From positions 1-64,000 of the forward strand of contig NZ_BSPW01000084.1 in assembly GCF_030161235.1 (NCBI RefSeq): a stretch of 64,000 bases of DNA, in the 5' to 3' direction. Of the stretch, positions 35,384-44,151 are shown piece by piece. The notes beneath the pieces were generated by a model, which ran no database searches, was not told where the DNA came from, and was given only the letters and a program-made list of their open reading frames with translations. Source of the DNA: Vibrio zhanjiangensis. Lineage in GTDB: Bacteria; Pseudomonadota; Gammaproteobacteria; Enterobacterales; Vibrionaceae. Both the position numbers and the translations under genes were made by a program. How positions within the stretch are numbered: the first letter of the stretch is position 1; the number at the start of each line of letters is the position of its first letter.

Positions 35384-36223
35384 TTATGGTACATACCACC
35401 ACTTATTGTCGATAGCTTTAAAACCTTCAGTCAGCGTTGGGCTAGGAATACGAATGTGAGTTCGTTCTGCAAGGTTTGCTTTCGTAAAGGCATCGCTTGA
35501 AAATGGGTGATTTATCAACAATTGCTGCAGACTACCGTCTTCAAATGCAGCTTCTAAGCCCTTGTTCATTACTGCGGCCAATTCTTGGTCTTCATTGCGT
35601 ATATAGAAAAATCGACCATAGGGATATATCAAGACTAATTGATTTTCGACCATTAACTGTGTTTGATTGCCTCGGTACGTTTGCAAAAATTGATGGACTT
35701 CTGTTGCCCCCAAAGGAAACAAGTCAAATCGTTTCCCACCGACCATTTTGATTAGTATTTCAATACGCGGTGCGGTAGTGACTTTCAGTCCTGCAGCTTC
35801 CAAAATTCGAATGTCTCCCCAACCTTGACCCTGACCCATAACAAACTGACTGAGTTGCGACACATCTTTCACATTTTCTACCTTGGCCTGAGTATCTTGG
35901 TGGATGATAAACAATCGCCAACCCGTTAGGCCTAAGTCAATAGGTAAATAAATAGGCTTAAAACGTCCATCGAGTGTTTCGTCAAAACCGGTATCAAAAA
36001 TATCGAGCTGGCCGTTTTCGACCAGTTGCCGAGCACGGTTTTGATTGACTTCATTAGAGTCCACCACGGCAGTCATATCGGCACCTGACTTTTCAATCGC
36101 CAGTTTCAACATGGCAAGGCCAATCGATTGTTCTCCAATACCGTCAAGGTTTGGGTAGCGTATTTCTCTGGCAAAAATAGCGCTGGAGAGCACGCTCAGC
36201 AGCAATAAAAAATATACCTTCAT
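35384..36223 (-). CDS. Periplasmic solute-binding protein paired with the histidine kinase (copy 1)
   Basis: The 279-residue protein has a signal peptide (about 1-18, ending AIFA). It shares nearly its whole length with the protein at 38284: RYPNLDGIGEQSIGLAMLKL, VNQNRARQLVENGQLDIFDTG, GQGQGWGDIRILEAAG, RFDLFPLGATEVHQFLQ, IYPYGRFFYIR, and the ending KWWYVP. The fold is family 3-type binding protein. It is divergent from the kinase gene with about 100 bases between starts. No ABC transporter genes are nearby, so a sensory ligand-receptor role is likely. Confidence 0.82.
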   Translation of the reverse strand: MKVYFLLLLSVLSSAIFAREIRYPNLDGIGEQSIGLAMLKLAIEKSGADMTAVVDSNEVNQNRARQLVENGQLDIFDTGFDETLDGRFKPIYLPIDLGLTGWRLFIIHQDTQAKVENVKDVSQLSQFVMGQGQGWGDIRILEAAGLKVTTAPRIEILIKMVGGKRFDLFPLGATEVHQFLQTYRGNQTQLMVENQLVLIYPYGRFFYIRNEDQELAAVMNKGLEAAFEDGSLQQLLINHPFSSDAFTKANLAERTHIRIPSPTLTEGFKAIDNKWWYVP

Positions 36224-36325
36224 AACGGGAGTCTCTGCCTAGGAATCTGAATTTTAGTATAGTTATTTGTTACTAGCACTCCAGCTGCCACTATAATTGA
36301 GGTACGGTTTTGCAGAGAATATTCA

Positions 36326-38215
36326 ATGAGCAAAAAGTACGTCAGTAGGATTGGTCGTCGTGTACTCCTTATTTTGGTGGCTGTTAGTAGTGTGATAACT
36401 CTGACAACGACGGGGTTACAGCTCTATTTAGACTACGATCGTGAGTTTGATGATGTGGAGTCAACCCATAGGGAAATAAGGCAAGTTTATTCTGGATTGC
36501 TTGCCACGTCGTTATGGTTTTACGACATACCATCACTGCAAAAGAGACTTGAAGAGCTGGCTACTTTGCCAAAAGTGGATTATCTTGAGGTGCGTCTTGA
36601 TGGCGAGGTAATTTCGGCGGGTATCGCGCCAGAAGGCAGCCATGTTACTAGTCAATTCAATATTCAGTATTATGATCAAAATACCAATCTCGAAGCGACA
36701 GTGGGAGAGCTGGCGGTTACGTCAAATTCAGAAAAAATCTACCACTTTCTACTTCAGCAGTTTTTTATCAGTCTCATACTCAACGCAATAAGAACATTTC
36801 TTGTGTGTAGCATATTATTTTGGGTGTTCCATAAGAGCATAAATACTCGAGTGATCAACATTGTCAAATACTTGCGTCATTATTCTCCTCGTTATGCTAC
36901 GGCGAGTTTGCAAATGAATGACAAGCATTGGACCATAGAAAGCAGGGACGAATTGAGCTGGGTCGCTGATGAGATAAATAAGCTGACGAGTACGTTTACT
37001 AAGCTATACCAGAGTATTAAATCAGAACAAGAAAAGCTACAAGACTTCACTTACGTATCATCGGATTGGTTATGGGAAACCGATCATGCTCATCGGCTAA
37101 GCTTTTGCTCTGATCCCATGAAAGCGGCGCTCGGCATTACTGATGATCAAATGCCTGTGGTGTACAATATCAAAGGGTTAAAAAAATCATCAAAGCTGCT
37201 TGAAAAGTTAGAACAAAAGAGGAGCTTTTCCATGTGCCAAGATAAGATTGAGTTTGAGGGGAAAGACTACTACTTCGTTTTTCAGGCGATTGCCAGATAT
37301 AGTGATGGTGTTTTTTTGGGTTATAGAGGGACAGCGATCAATGTTACTGAGCTCAAGCAAGCTCAATTTGAGTTAGAAAAGCTCAATCACTCGCTAGAAG
37401 CTACGATTGCAGCACGAACTCACGCATTGCAAGAAAGTTTAAGGGAACTTGAAACCACCCAAGAGAAATTGGTTGAATCGGAAAAAATGGCCGCTTTGGG
37501 GGGCTTAGTTGCTGGGGTGGCACATGAAGTGAATACGCCTCTTGGTATCGCGGTTACCGCGACTTCGCTAGTTGAAGAGAGCTTAAATAAACTCAGTGAC
37601 AGCTTTGACAATCAGACGTTAACCAGCACGGAGTTTACCAATGAAAGTCAGGTGATGGACAAAGGGCTTTCTATGCTTAAAGCGAACTTGCAGCGCGCCT
37701 CTCTACTCATCAAAGACTTCAAAAGTACCGCTGTCGATCAGATTTCAGAAAACCAATCTGAATTCAATATTTGCCGTGTGCTCAATGCACTTTTGGTTAG
37801 TCTAACTGCAGAGACCAAAAAGGTGCCTGTTGATATAGAGCTTATCGGTGATCAAGAACTCACTATGAATAGCTTACCCGGTGTGTTGACGCAAGTGATG
37901 ACTAATTTGGTTCTCAATAGTATTCATCATGCATTTGAGCAAAGTACAAAACCAGCCAACATAGTGATTCATTACGAGCAATCTGACCAACAAATTATCT
38001 TTACCTATAGAGATAATGGCCAAGGCATCGCCAGCGAAGACCAGCAAAAAGTGTTTGAGCCATTTTTTACCACTAAACGTGGCAGTGGCGGGTCTGGTTT
38101 GGGTCTGACTTTAGTCTATAACTTAGTGAATCAGAAACTTAAGGGAGAGATATTGTTAGGTTCTGATATTGGAAATGGTGTGCAATATACCATAACCGTA
38201 CCTAAGTGTTTATAA
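36326..38215 (+). CDS. Membrane sensor histidine kinase with PAS domain
   Basis: The 629-residue protein has membrane helices at about 12-34 and 145-168 around a periplasmic domain of about 110 residues. A HAMP-like linker (170-230), a PAS domain (about 237-345), a long coiled coil (345-390), a dimerisation domain with phospho-acceptor H400 (GLVAGVAHEVNTPLG) and an ATPase domain (NLVLNSIHHAF, DNGQGIA, GSGLGLTLVYNLV) follow. It has no receiver domain, and no response regulator gene is nearby. The two flanking genes encode paralogous periplasmic binding proteins that could present a ligand to the sensor domain. Confidence 0.92.
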   Translation: MSKKYVSRIGRRVLLILVAVSSVITLTTTGLQLYLDYDREFDDVESTHREIRQVYSGLLATSLWFYDIPSLQKRLEELATLPKVDYLEVRLDGEVISAGIAPEGSHVTSQFNIQYYDQNTNLEATVGELAVTSNSEKIYHFLLQQFFISLILNAIRTFLVCSILFWVFHKSINTRVINIVKYLRHYSPRYATASLQMNDKHWTIESRDELSWVADEINKLTSTFTKLYQSIKSEQEKLQDFTYVSSDWLWETDHAHRLSFCSDPMKAALGITDDQMPVVYNIKGLKKSSKLLEKLEQKRSFSMCQDKIEFEGKDYYFVFQAIARYSDGVFLGYRGTAINVTELKQAQFELEKLNHSLEATIAARTHALQESLRELETTQEKLVESEKMAALGGLVAGVAHEVNTPLGIAVTATSLVEESLNKLSDSFDNQTLTSTEFTNESQVMDKGLSMLKANLQRASLLIKDFKSTAVDQISENQSEFNICRVLNALLVSLTAETKKVPVDIELIGDQELTMNSLPGVLTQVMTNLVLNSIHHAFEQSTKPANIVIHYEQSDQQIIFTYRDNGQGIASEDQQKVFEPFFTTKRGSGGSGLGLTLVYNLVNQKLKGEILLGSDIGNGVQYTITVPKCL

Positions 38216-38283
38216 ATTGGATGTTAGCCGACATTTGCTGACTACACTTAACAGTGCATATCGAAGAGAAGGGAAGCAATATT

Positions 38284-39138
38284 ATGATACAGCGTGTATT
38301 TCGAGTTGGTTTGATGGTTGCAGTTTGTATGACGACGACATTTGCTTTTGGGCAAGAAATTAAATATCCCAATATAGATGGAATAGGCAAAGAATCAATA
38401 GGTTTGGCGGTGCTGGAATTGGCACTAAGTAAATCAGGTACTGACTACACGGTCACCGTAGATAAAAGAAGTGTGAACCAAAATCGCGCACGAAGTATGG
38501 TCGAAGCTGGTGAGCTGGATGTGTTCGACACCGGCTTTCAAAAAGAGCTTGAACAACGCTTTTTGCCGATTTACTTGCCACTTGAAATGGGATTGTTGGG
38601 TTGGAGGGTTCCGATTGTACACAAGGATACAGAAGCGAAGCTTGCGAATGTCAAAGATCTCAATCAACTGACTCAATTCAGTGTTGGGCAAGGGCAAGGT
38701 TGGGGAGATATACCCATATTAGAGAATGCGGGCTTTAAAGTGGTGACCGCCTCCCAGATCGAAAAGTTGATAAAAATGGTTGATGGTCAGCGCTTTGATT
38801 TATTTCCTTTGGGGGCAACGGAAGTCTATCAGTTTTTGCAAAAATTTGGTGCCGATAGCAAAAACCTAGTCGTAGATTCTAATGTCACCATTGTCTATCC
38901 GTATGGCCGATTTTTTTATGTGACCCAGAATCATCTTAAACTTGCTGATGCTATTACAACAGGAATGGAAAATGCGCTCGCAGATGGTAGCTTGCTTAAG
39001 CTACTCAAGCAACATCCTTTTTCTCAGGATGCGTTTGATAAGGCAGATTTGACAAATCGGGTTAGGGTGAACATCGACAGCCCTGATACAAAAGAAAGTT
39101 TTAGCCAAATTGATAGCCGTTGGTGGTATACGCCATAG
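38284..39138 (+). CDS. Periplasmic solute-binding protein paired with the histidine kinase (copy 2)
   Basis: With ATG 38284 the protein has 284 residues and a signal peptide ending AFGQ. It is the paralogue of the 35384 gene (KYPNIDGIGKESIGLAVLEL, VNQNRARSMVEAGELDVFDTG, GQGQGWGDIPILENAG, FDLFPLGATEVYQFLQ, YPYGRFFYVT, RWWYTP) and follows the kinase by 68 bases. The conserved DVFDTG and GQGQGWGD motifs are specific to this pair and probably form the ligand pocket. The ligand is unknown. Confidence 0.82.
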   Translation: MIQRVFRVGLMVAVCMTTTFAFGQEIKYPNIDGIGKESIGLAVLELALSKSGTDYTVTVDKRSVNQNRARSMVEAGELDVFDTGFQKELEQRFLPIYLPLEMGLLGWRVPIVHKDTEAKLANVKDLNQLTQFSVGQGQGWGDIPILENAGFKVVTASQIEKLIKMVDGQRFDLFPLGATEVYQFLQKFGADSKNLVVDSNVTIVYPYGRFFYVTQNHLKLADAITTGMENALADGSLLKLLKQHPFSQDAFDKADLTNRVRVNIDSPDTKESFSQIDSRWWYTP

Positions 39139-39858
39139 TCTAGATTGATATGATCGATTCAGTCGCTCAAGGTGAAGCACATTTTGCCTGTGCGACTGAC
39201 GTGAGTCTCTCGGTTGTATGGTATTAAAATCAACGCAACATTCATCTCCTGAGTAACGACCCACGTATTTTTAATGATACGGAATCCATCACTTCTGTTC
39301 GCTTTTCACTGTCAAACTTTTCAGTCTACGATCGTGATTAACCCCCTACATTTTATGCTTCGATTTGGCAAATGTGAAATAGGGCTTTCATTTTTGCTAG
39401 GTATAAATATAACCGATCCACGTCACATTCAAACACGTTAATTTAACAATAATGAAACAAAAATACATTTATTTACATTGTTGCTATCTGGTGTTGTGTT
39501 CTAATAGATGCATAAATTTGTAAAAAATGCGCACAATTTCAAACAGTTGATTTGGAAAGAATAGAACAACTTGCGTTTGAATCAAGGTGCTATGGGCATT
39601 AAGTTGCCCAACATATAACAATGACTTCACTTACCGTGGAGCAGTCAGGTCACAAACATAAGTGGCTTATTCATCAAAGACAGGTTTTTAGTCAGGGCAT
39701 TTTTCGTCGAATGACCAATAGTAAACGCACATTCTCTGGTGTGACTCGCATGAACAGAACTTACGACGTGTGCCGTTTATCGATGGGTGCATTGGACGGT
39801 TTGCCTGAACCATATCCTCGTATTTTCTCAACAACGTCGATTCGTACTAGGAAAAAAA
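39139..39858 (+). other. Long intergenic region before the DUF285 array
   Basis: About 720 bases, AT-rich between 39350 and 39560. A 97-codon frame from ATG 39621 has no ribosome binding site, runs into the first DUF285 gene and has a composition unlike the neighbours, so I do not call it. It probably holds the promoter and a long leader for the DUF285 gene. Confidence 0.5.
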
Positions 39859-40881
39859 ATGATAAATACAATAACGTCAGTCATATTCGGTGCCGCTGCG
39901 CTTACGAGCCATAGTGCCTACTCTATTGATATAGCGGTGAAATGCCCAGATGAACCTATCAACTCTTTAAAGTTGGTAAACGATCAAATTTACGTAGTGG
40001 TTGATAATGACCTTATTCGCAACAAAGTCTTACTTGATGGCTTAGAGCAGGGTAGCCTCCATTTTTGTACAACTCAAGTCACCAGCATGGCATCACTATT
40101 TAAAGGGCGTAAAGGTTTTAATACCAACATTGCGAATTGGGATACGTCAAATGTGACCGATATGTCCTCGATGTTTTATTGGGCTGAGTCTTTTAATCAA
40201 GAAATCGGTCATTGGGATACGTCAAAGGTGACTTCCATGCAGGAAATGTTTTATGGTGCCCGATCATTTAACCGGAAAATAGGCTATTGGGACACCGCAA
40301 AGGTAACGAATATGGATTCCATGTTTTTTTGGGCAAGCTCGTTCAATCAGGACATTGGTTATTGGAATACTTCCAAAGTAGTGACCATGGCTTGGATGTT
40401 TTTTGGTGCTAAACGGTTTAACCAAGATATTCGTTATTGGAATACATCTAAAGTGAGATGGATGCAGTCAATGTTTGGCGGAGCAGAGACATTTAACCAA
40501 GACATTGGCGGTTGGAATACTTCAAATGTGGCGAATATGTACTCGATGTTCTACAAAGCCAAAAAATTCAATCAAGATATCAGTCAATGGAATACGTCGA
40601 AGGTATCATCTATGCATCGGATGTTTGTCGGCGCGACATCGTTTAACCAAGATATTGGCGATTGGGATACTTCAAACGTCTCTCAAATGACACAGATGTT
40701 TGATCATGCGAGTAACTTCTCACAAGATTTAAGCCGTTGGAACGTATCTAAGGTAAGGGACTACAGTGAGTTTGCAATTGGTAGTGCATTGGCGTCTGTC
40801 CAGCAGCCTTATTTCACTGGCTCTGACTTTATTGAGGAAAAAAAGCAAGCGCAGCAGAGATACTTTACGCATAACCATTAA
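39859..40881 (+). CDS. Secreted DUF285/BspA-like repeat protein 1 (nine repeats)
   Basis: From ATG 39859 the product has 340 residues with a signal peptide ending AYSIDI. After a conserved head (VKCPDEPINS; VVVDNDLIRNKVLLD; FCTTQVTSM) it consists of nine 25-residue repeats of the pattern WDTSxVTxMxxMFxxAxxFNQDIGx, then a cap WNVSKVRDYSEF. It has a longer polar C-terminal tail than the relatives downstream. DUF285 repeats form a solenoid of leucine-rich-repeat type and are found on surface or secreted proteins of Listeria, Mycoplasma and others. There is no sorting or lipobox motif, so it is exported to the periplasm or beyond. Confidence 0.88.
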   Translation: MINTITSVIFGAAALTSHSAYSIDIAVKCPDEPINSLKLVNDQIYVVVDNDLIRNKVLLDGLEQGSLHFCTTQVTSMASLFKGRKGFNTNIANWDTSNVTDMSSMFYWAESFNQEIGHWDTSKVTSMQEMFYGARSFNRKIGYWDTAKVTNMDSMFFWASSFNQDIGYWNTSKVVTMAWMFFGAKRFNQDIRYWNTSKVRWMQSMFGGAETFNQDIGGWNTSNVANMYSMFYKAKKFNQDISQWNTSKVSSMHRMFVGATSFNQDIGDWDTSNVSQMTQMFDHASNFSQDLSRWNVSKVRDYSEFAIGSALASVQQPYFTGSDFIEEKKQAQQRYFTHNH

Positions 40882-40917
40882 GTTACTTTAGCTGGTATTA
40901 ATATTATCTAACATACG

Positions 40918-40944
40918 GCCAGTAACAATTTTCCAGTTACTGGC
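40918..40944 (+). other. Hairpin downstream of DUF285 protein 1
   Basis: GCCAGTAAC-aattttcca-GTTACTGGC, a perfect 9-bp stem without a following T-run, 37 bases after the stop. Possible terminator or mRNA-stabilising element. Confidence 0.5.
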
Positions 40945-41131
40945 TGGTAGGGGAGGTTGCCGCACAGCCAGGTTAGTTTTTGTTTCAAATTGACCTTATC
41001 TAGGCGACGTAAAGAGCAATTTGAAGGCACTATTTACCAGTTTACTAATGCATTGACTCCCCTTTCTGCGCTAGTATTCATCTGTGTAACATAGGGAGTC
41101 AGCATAAACCCTTCTTGCATCGGTTCCGGTG

Positions 41132-41154
41132 ATAACCTAAATAAAGTAGGTTAT
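41132..41154. promoter_or_regulatory. Inverted repeat upstream of the GntR gene
   Basis: ATAACCTA-aataaag-TAGGTTAT, a perfect 8-bp inverted repeat 65 bases before the GTG start of the GntR-family gene. It is a candidate operator for autoregulation. Confidence 0.35.
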
Positions 41155-41218
41155 GTTGGTGCAGCGGCGATACTTATGCAGATAATGACAAACTTGGCGC
41201 AGAAAATAAGGACAACGA

Positions 41219-41923
41219 GTGCAGTACGTAAAAATTAAAGATGCGGTTGTTGAGCAAATAGAGTCAGGCTTGTTATCGCCTAGACAAAAATTGCCATCGG
41301 AGCGCAAACTGGCCGACTCCTTTAATACAACCAGAGTGACGTTGCGTGAAGCTTTGTCACTTCTGGAGTCAGAAGGTCGTATTTATCGAGAAGATCGCCG
41401 TGGTTGGTTTATTTCTCCGCAGCCTCTTAAATATGATCCGACGCAGACACTGAATTTCACCAATCTGGCCTTAGCTCAAAAACGTACGCCTCTTACGGAG
41501 TTATTGGCAGCAAAAGGTATACTGGCAAATAAGCAAGCCGCAAGTTTATTAGGGCTACAACCATTTTCAGATGTCTATAGAGTAGACAGAGTACGCTATT
41601 TAGAAAATAGACCTGTGGCATTTGTCACCAAGTATATTCGACCTGAATTGTTGCCAAACCTTCTCGATTTTGATTTGTCTCAGTCGCTGACAGATATCTA
41701 TCGTGATAAATTTGGGGTTGTGTACCAAAAAATCAGATACCGAATTAGCACGAGTAGTTTACTGGCAGATATTGCGCAGGCATTAAGAGCCACGTCTGGA
41801 ACGCCTGCTATGGTGATAGAACGCTTGAACTACAATCAACATGGTGAACTTATTGATTGTGATATTGAATACTGGCGTCATGATGCGATCAGTGTTGAAT
41901 CTATTGCCCAATTGAATGGCTAA
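41219..41923 (+). CDS. GntR/UTRA-family regulator, PhnR-like
   Basis: The 234-residue protein has a winged helix (KLPSERKLADSFNTTRVTLR) and a UTRA effector domain (TPAMVIERLNYNQHGELIDC, then DIEYWRHDA). By recollection the sequence is close to PhnR, the regulator of 2-aminoethylphosphonate use in Vibrio, but no phn genes are in the window. Start is GTG 41219 with AAGGA upstream. It lies inside the DUF285 array on the same strand, so control of the repeat-protein genes is possible. Confidence 0.85.
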   Translation: MQYVKIKDAVVEQIESGLLSPRQKLPSERKLADSFNTTRVTLREALSLLESEGRIYREDRRGWFISPQPLKYDPTQTLNFTNLALAQKRTPLTELLAAKGILANKQAASLLGLQPFSDVYRVDRVRYLENRPVAFVTKYIRPELLPNLLDFDLSQSLTDIYRDKFGVVYQKIRYRISTSSLLADIAQALRATSGTPAMVIERLNYNQHGELIDCDIEYWRHDAISVESIAQLNG

Positions 41924-42272
41924 ACCTGCGGTACGTGTTCAGTTTGCTGTTGTTTGTTGATCATTCAGAGAGTCGATATATTACAAGAGCTTTAATATTG
42001 GGTTTAATTTATCATAATAAATCTGATTATTGAAATAACCAATAGTGCTTTCGCCAATAAAATTTAATACTATCGATAGATTCTGGTCATTATTGTGATT
42101 TTATTCTATTTGTTTTATTAGAAGTGGATTATTTTAGAATAATATATTTATTTCTTAGGCTTGGATTCAATATAATCTCCGTAAAAATAATAAACTAAAA
42201 TGAGTCTTAAGCTGAAATAAATCTTTTTATTAGGATTTATCCAACCGCGTCTATTCAAACTAGGAAATAATA
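41924..42272 (+). other. AT-rich promoter region before DUF285 protein 2
   Basis: About 350 bases of very AT-rich DNA with no gene. The last 24 bases (CTATTCAAACTAGGAAATAATA before the ATG, split here by the ribosome site) resemble the leader before DUF285 protein 4 at 44130-44151, so the leader was duplicated with the gene. Confidence 0.5.
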
Positions 42273-43388
42273 ATGATAAAAAAGGTCACCTCCATATTTG
42301 CTGGATCCTTCGTGCTTGCTAGCCAATGCGTATTTGCCATCGATATTTCAGTGAAGTGCCCAGAACAGCCAATTAACTCTGTGCTTATAGAAAAGGGGCA
42401 AGTGTATATTGTCGTGGATAACGCGCTTATTCGCAACCAAACCATGCTGGATAAACTCGAGCAAGGGCACATAGGTTTTTGCACTACCCAAGTGACTAAT
42501 ATGGATATGGTGTTCTTTGAGAGAGCAACCTTTAATACCAATATCAGCGATTGGGACACCTCAAATGTCACCAGTATGCACTCGATGTTTTTATATGCAG
42601 AGGCCTTTAACCAAGATATTGGCTTTTGGGACACGGCCAATGTTGCCACTATGATGCAAATGTTTTCTTTCGCCAAAGCATTCAATCAAGATATCGGCCA
42701 CTGGGACACCGCCAGTGTCACAAACATGCAGTCAATGTTTCATAAAGCCCAAGCTTTTAATCAAGATATCGGGCATTGGGATACATCCAAAGTGACCAAC
42801 ATGTTTGGGATGTTTTATCAAGCGGACGCTTTTCATCAAGATATCAGTCATTGGGACACCGCCAATGTAACGAATATGAATAACATGTTTCAAGGCGCTG
42901 GCGTATTCAACACCGACATTGGCAGTTGGGATACCTCCAAAGTCACGACTATGGACTACATGTTTAATGGTGCAGAAGCGTTTAACCAAGATATCGGCCA
43001 CTGGAACACTTCCCAAGTCACCAGTATGCAAGGAATGTTTATGGTCGCTTATCGCTTTAACCAAGATATTGGTCATTGGGATATGTCGAACGTTCGTAAT
43101 ATAAGCCGAATGTTTCTGGGTAGCTATGCGTTTAATCAAGATATCGGTCACTGGGATACCTCCAAGGTGACCGACATGTCAGGTGCCTTCAACGCGGCGC
43201 TTCTATTTAACCAAGATATTGGCCATTGGGATACCTCCAATGTGGTTAATATGAAAGAGATGTTCTCTCAAGCCACTCGCTTTTCACAAGACCTAAGCAA
43301 TTGGAATGTTAGCCAAGTGACTGAGCATACCGATTTTGCTAAAGACAGCGTATTGACTGAGGAGCAGCTGCCTATATTTACCCAGTAG
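42273..43388 (+). CDS. Secreted DUF285/BspA-like repeat protein 2 (eleven repeats)
   Basis: The 371-residue protein has a signal peptide ending VFAIDI, the shared head (VKCPEQPINSV; FCTTQVTNM) and eleven 25-residue repeats, many with the exact core FNQDIGHWDT, then the cap WNVSQVTEHTDF. Length differences from the relatives are whole repeats. The head has two cysteines about 75 residues apart that may form a disulfide. The 3' 90 bases are almost identical to those of protein 4. A terminator follows. Confidence 0.88.
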   Translation: MIKKVTSIFAGSFVLASQCVFAIDISVKCPEQPINSVLIEKGQVYIVVDNALIRNQTMLDKLEQGHIGFCTTQVTNMDMVFFERATFNTNISDWDTSNVTSMHSMFLYAEAFNQDIGFWDTANVATMMQMFSFAKAFNQDIGHWDTASVTNMQSMFHKAQAFNQDIGHWDTSKVTNMFGMFYQADAFHQDISHWDTANVTNMNNMFQGAGVFNTDIGSWDTSKVTTMDYMFNGAEAFNQDIGHWNTSQVTSMQGMFMVAYRFNQDIGHWDMSNVRNISRMFLGSYAFNQDIGHWDTSKVTDMSGAFNAALLFNQDIGHWDTSNVVNMKEMFSQATRFSQDLSNWNVSQVTEHTDFAKDSVLTEEQLPIFTQ

Positions 43389-43394
43389 CGGGTG
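43305..43394 (+). repeat. 90-bp direct repeat, copy A (3' end of DUF285 protein 2)
   Basis: This stretch from the cap motif through the stop and a few bases beyond matches 45109-45198 with only three mismatches. It exceeds the similarity of the rest of the two genes, pointing to recent duplication or gene conversion. Confidence 0.85.
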
Positions 43395-43423
43395 ATCCTT
43401 TTAGATTTATTACTTAGCTTTGA

Positions 43424-43447
43424 GCCTCGCATAGCGAGGCTTTATTA
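43424..43447 (+). terminator. Terminator after DUF285 protein 2
   Basis: GCCTCGC-ata-GCGAGGC followed by TTTATTA; a strong 7-bp G/C stem. The rest up to 43675 is AT-rich without a gene. Confidence 0.8.
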
Positions 43448-43675
43448 TATTTTCTTCATAAACGGTTTATTTTCTCACTTTTAATATTTGTATTACGTAG
43501 TTTTAAATAAATGATGGATTTAAATTTAAAACTATCATTATAAATCGCACATATGTGTGATTTTTCTCGATATGTTTTTGTTTTATATATGATTGTCATT
43601 GATTAATGATTACTTTTAAATCGGGTTTTAGTATTATTTCCTCTCATTAAAATAAAAATATAGAAATAATACATC

Positions 43676-44113
43676 ATGAAATTAACGTCTGTTATTTTAG
43701 CCTGCATGGCTTTGGGTAGTGCAGCCAGCTTTGCCGAAGAAGATCATACCATTCGTTGTGATGCCAATCCTCCGGGCAGTGTGGTGATTATCGATGAGCG
43801 TTTATATGTGGTGGTCGATAATGGGCTATTGCGCCAAGAAGATTACTGGCAAAACTTTATCAACGGCAAGATAGAGCTATGCACAAGTCATGTCACTGAT
43901 ATGAGCGATTTATTTGCTCAATCACCGTATTTTAATTACGACATCAGTCAATGGGATACGCGCCGCGTGACCAATATGGATCGCATGTTTAAAGGAGCAA
44001 AGCGCTTTAAGCAAGATTTATCCAATTGGTCGGTGGAAAAGGTCACTCGCCATCAAGATTTCGCCCTGCAAAGCGGCCTGCCTGATTATTACCTGCCGCA
44101 ATTTCAACACTAA
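43676..44113 (+). CDS. Secreted DUF285/BspA-like protein 3 (two repeats, minimal form)
   Basis: The 145-residue protein has a signal peptide ending SFAEED, a diverged head (IRCDANPPGSVV; VVVDNGLLRQEDYW; LCTSHVTDM), only two repeats and a cap WSVEKVTRHQDF. It is the short member of the family, with head, two repeats and cap intact, so it is a compact version rather than a truncation. It is 38 bases upstream of protein 4 and probably shares its mRNA. Confidence 0.85.
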   Translation: MKLTSVILACMALGSAASFAEEDHTIRCDANPPGSVVIIDERLYVVVDNGLLRQEDYWQNFINGKIELCTSHVTDMSDLFAQSPYFNYDISQWDTRRVTNMDRMFKGAKRFKQDLSNWSVEKVTRHQDFALQSGLPDYYLPQFQH

Positions 44114-44151
44114 TTTCTGTTAATAATGTCTATTCAACCTAGGAACTAACC

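Noticed and set aside
39621..39914. 97-codon frame upstream of the first DUF285 gene
   Set aside because: No ribosome binding site, runs into the start of the DUF285 gene in another frame, and composition does not look like a protein.
42260..43151. Long minus-strand frames inside DUF285 genes (also 44244-45018)
   Set aside because: They are the antisense of 75-bp coding repeats and repeat with the same period; no starts or ribosome sites of their own.
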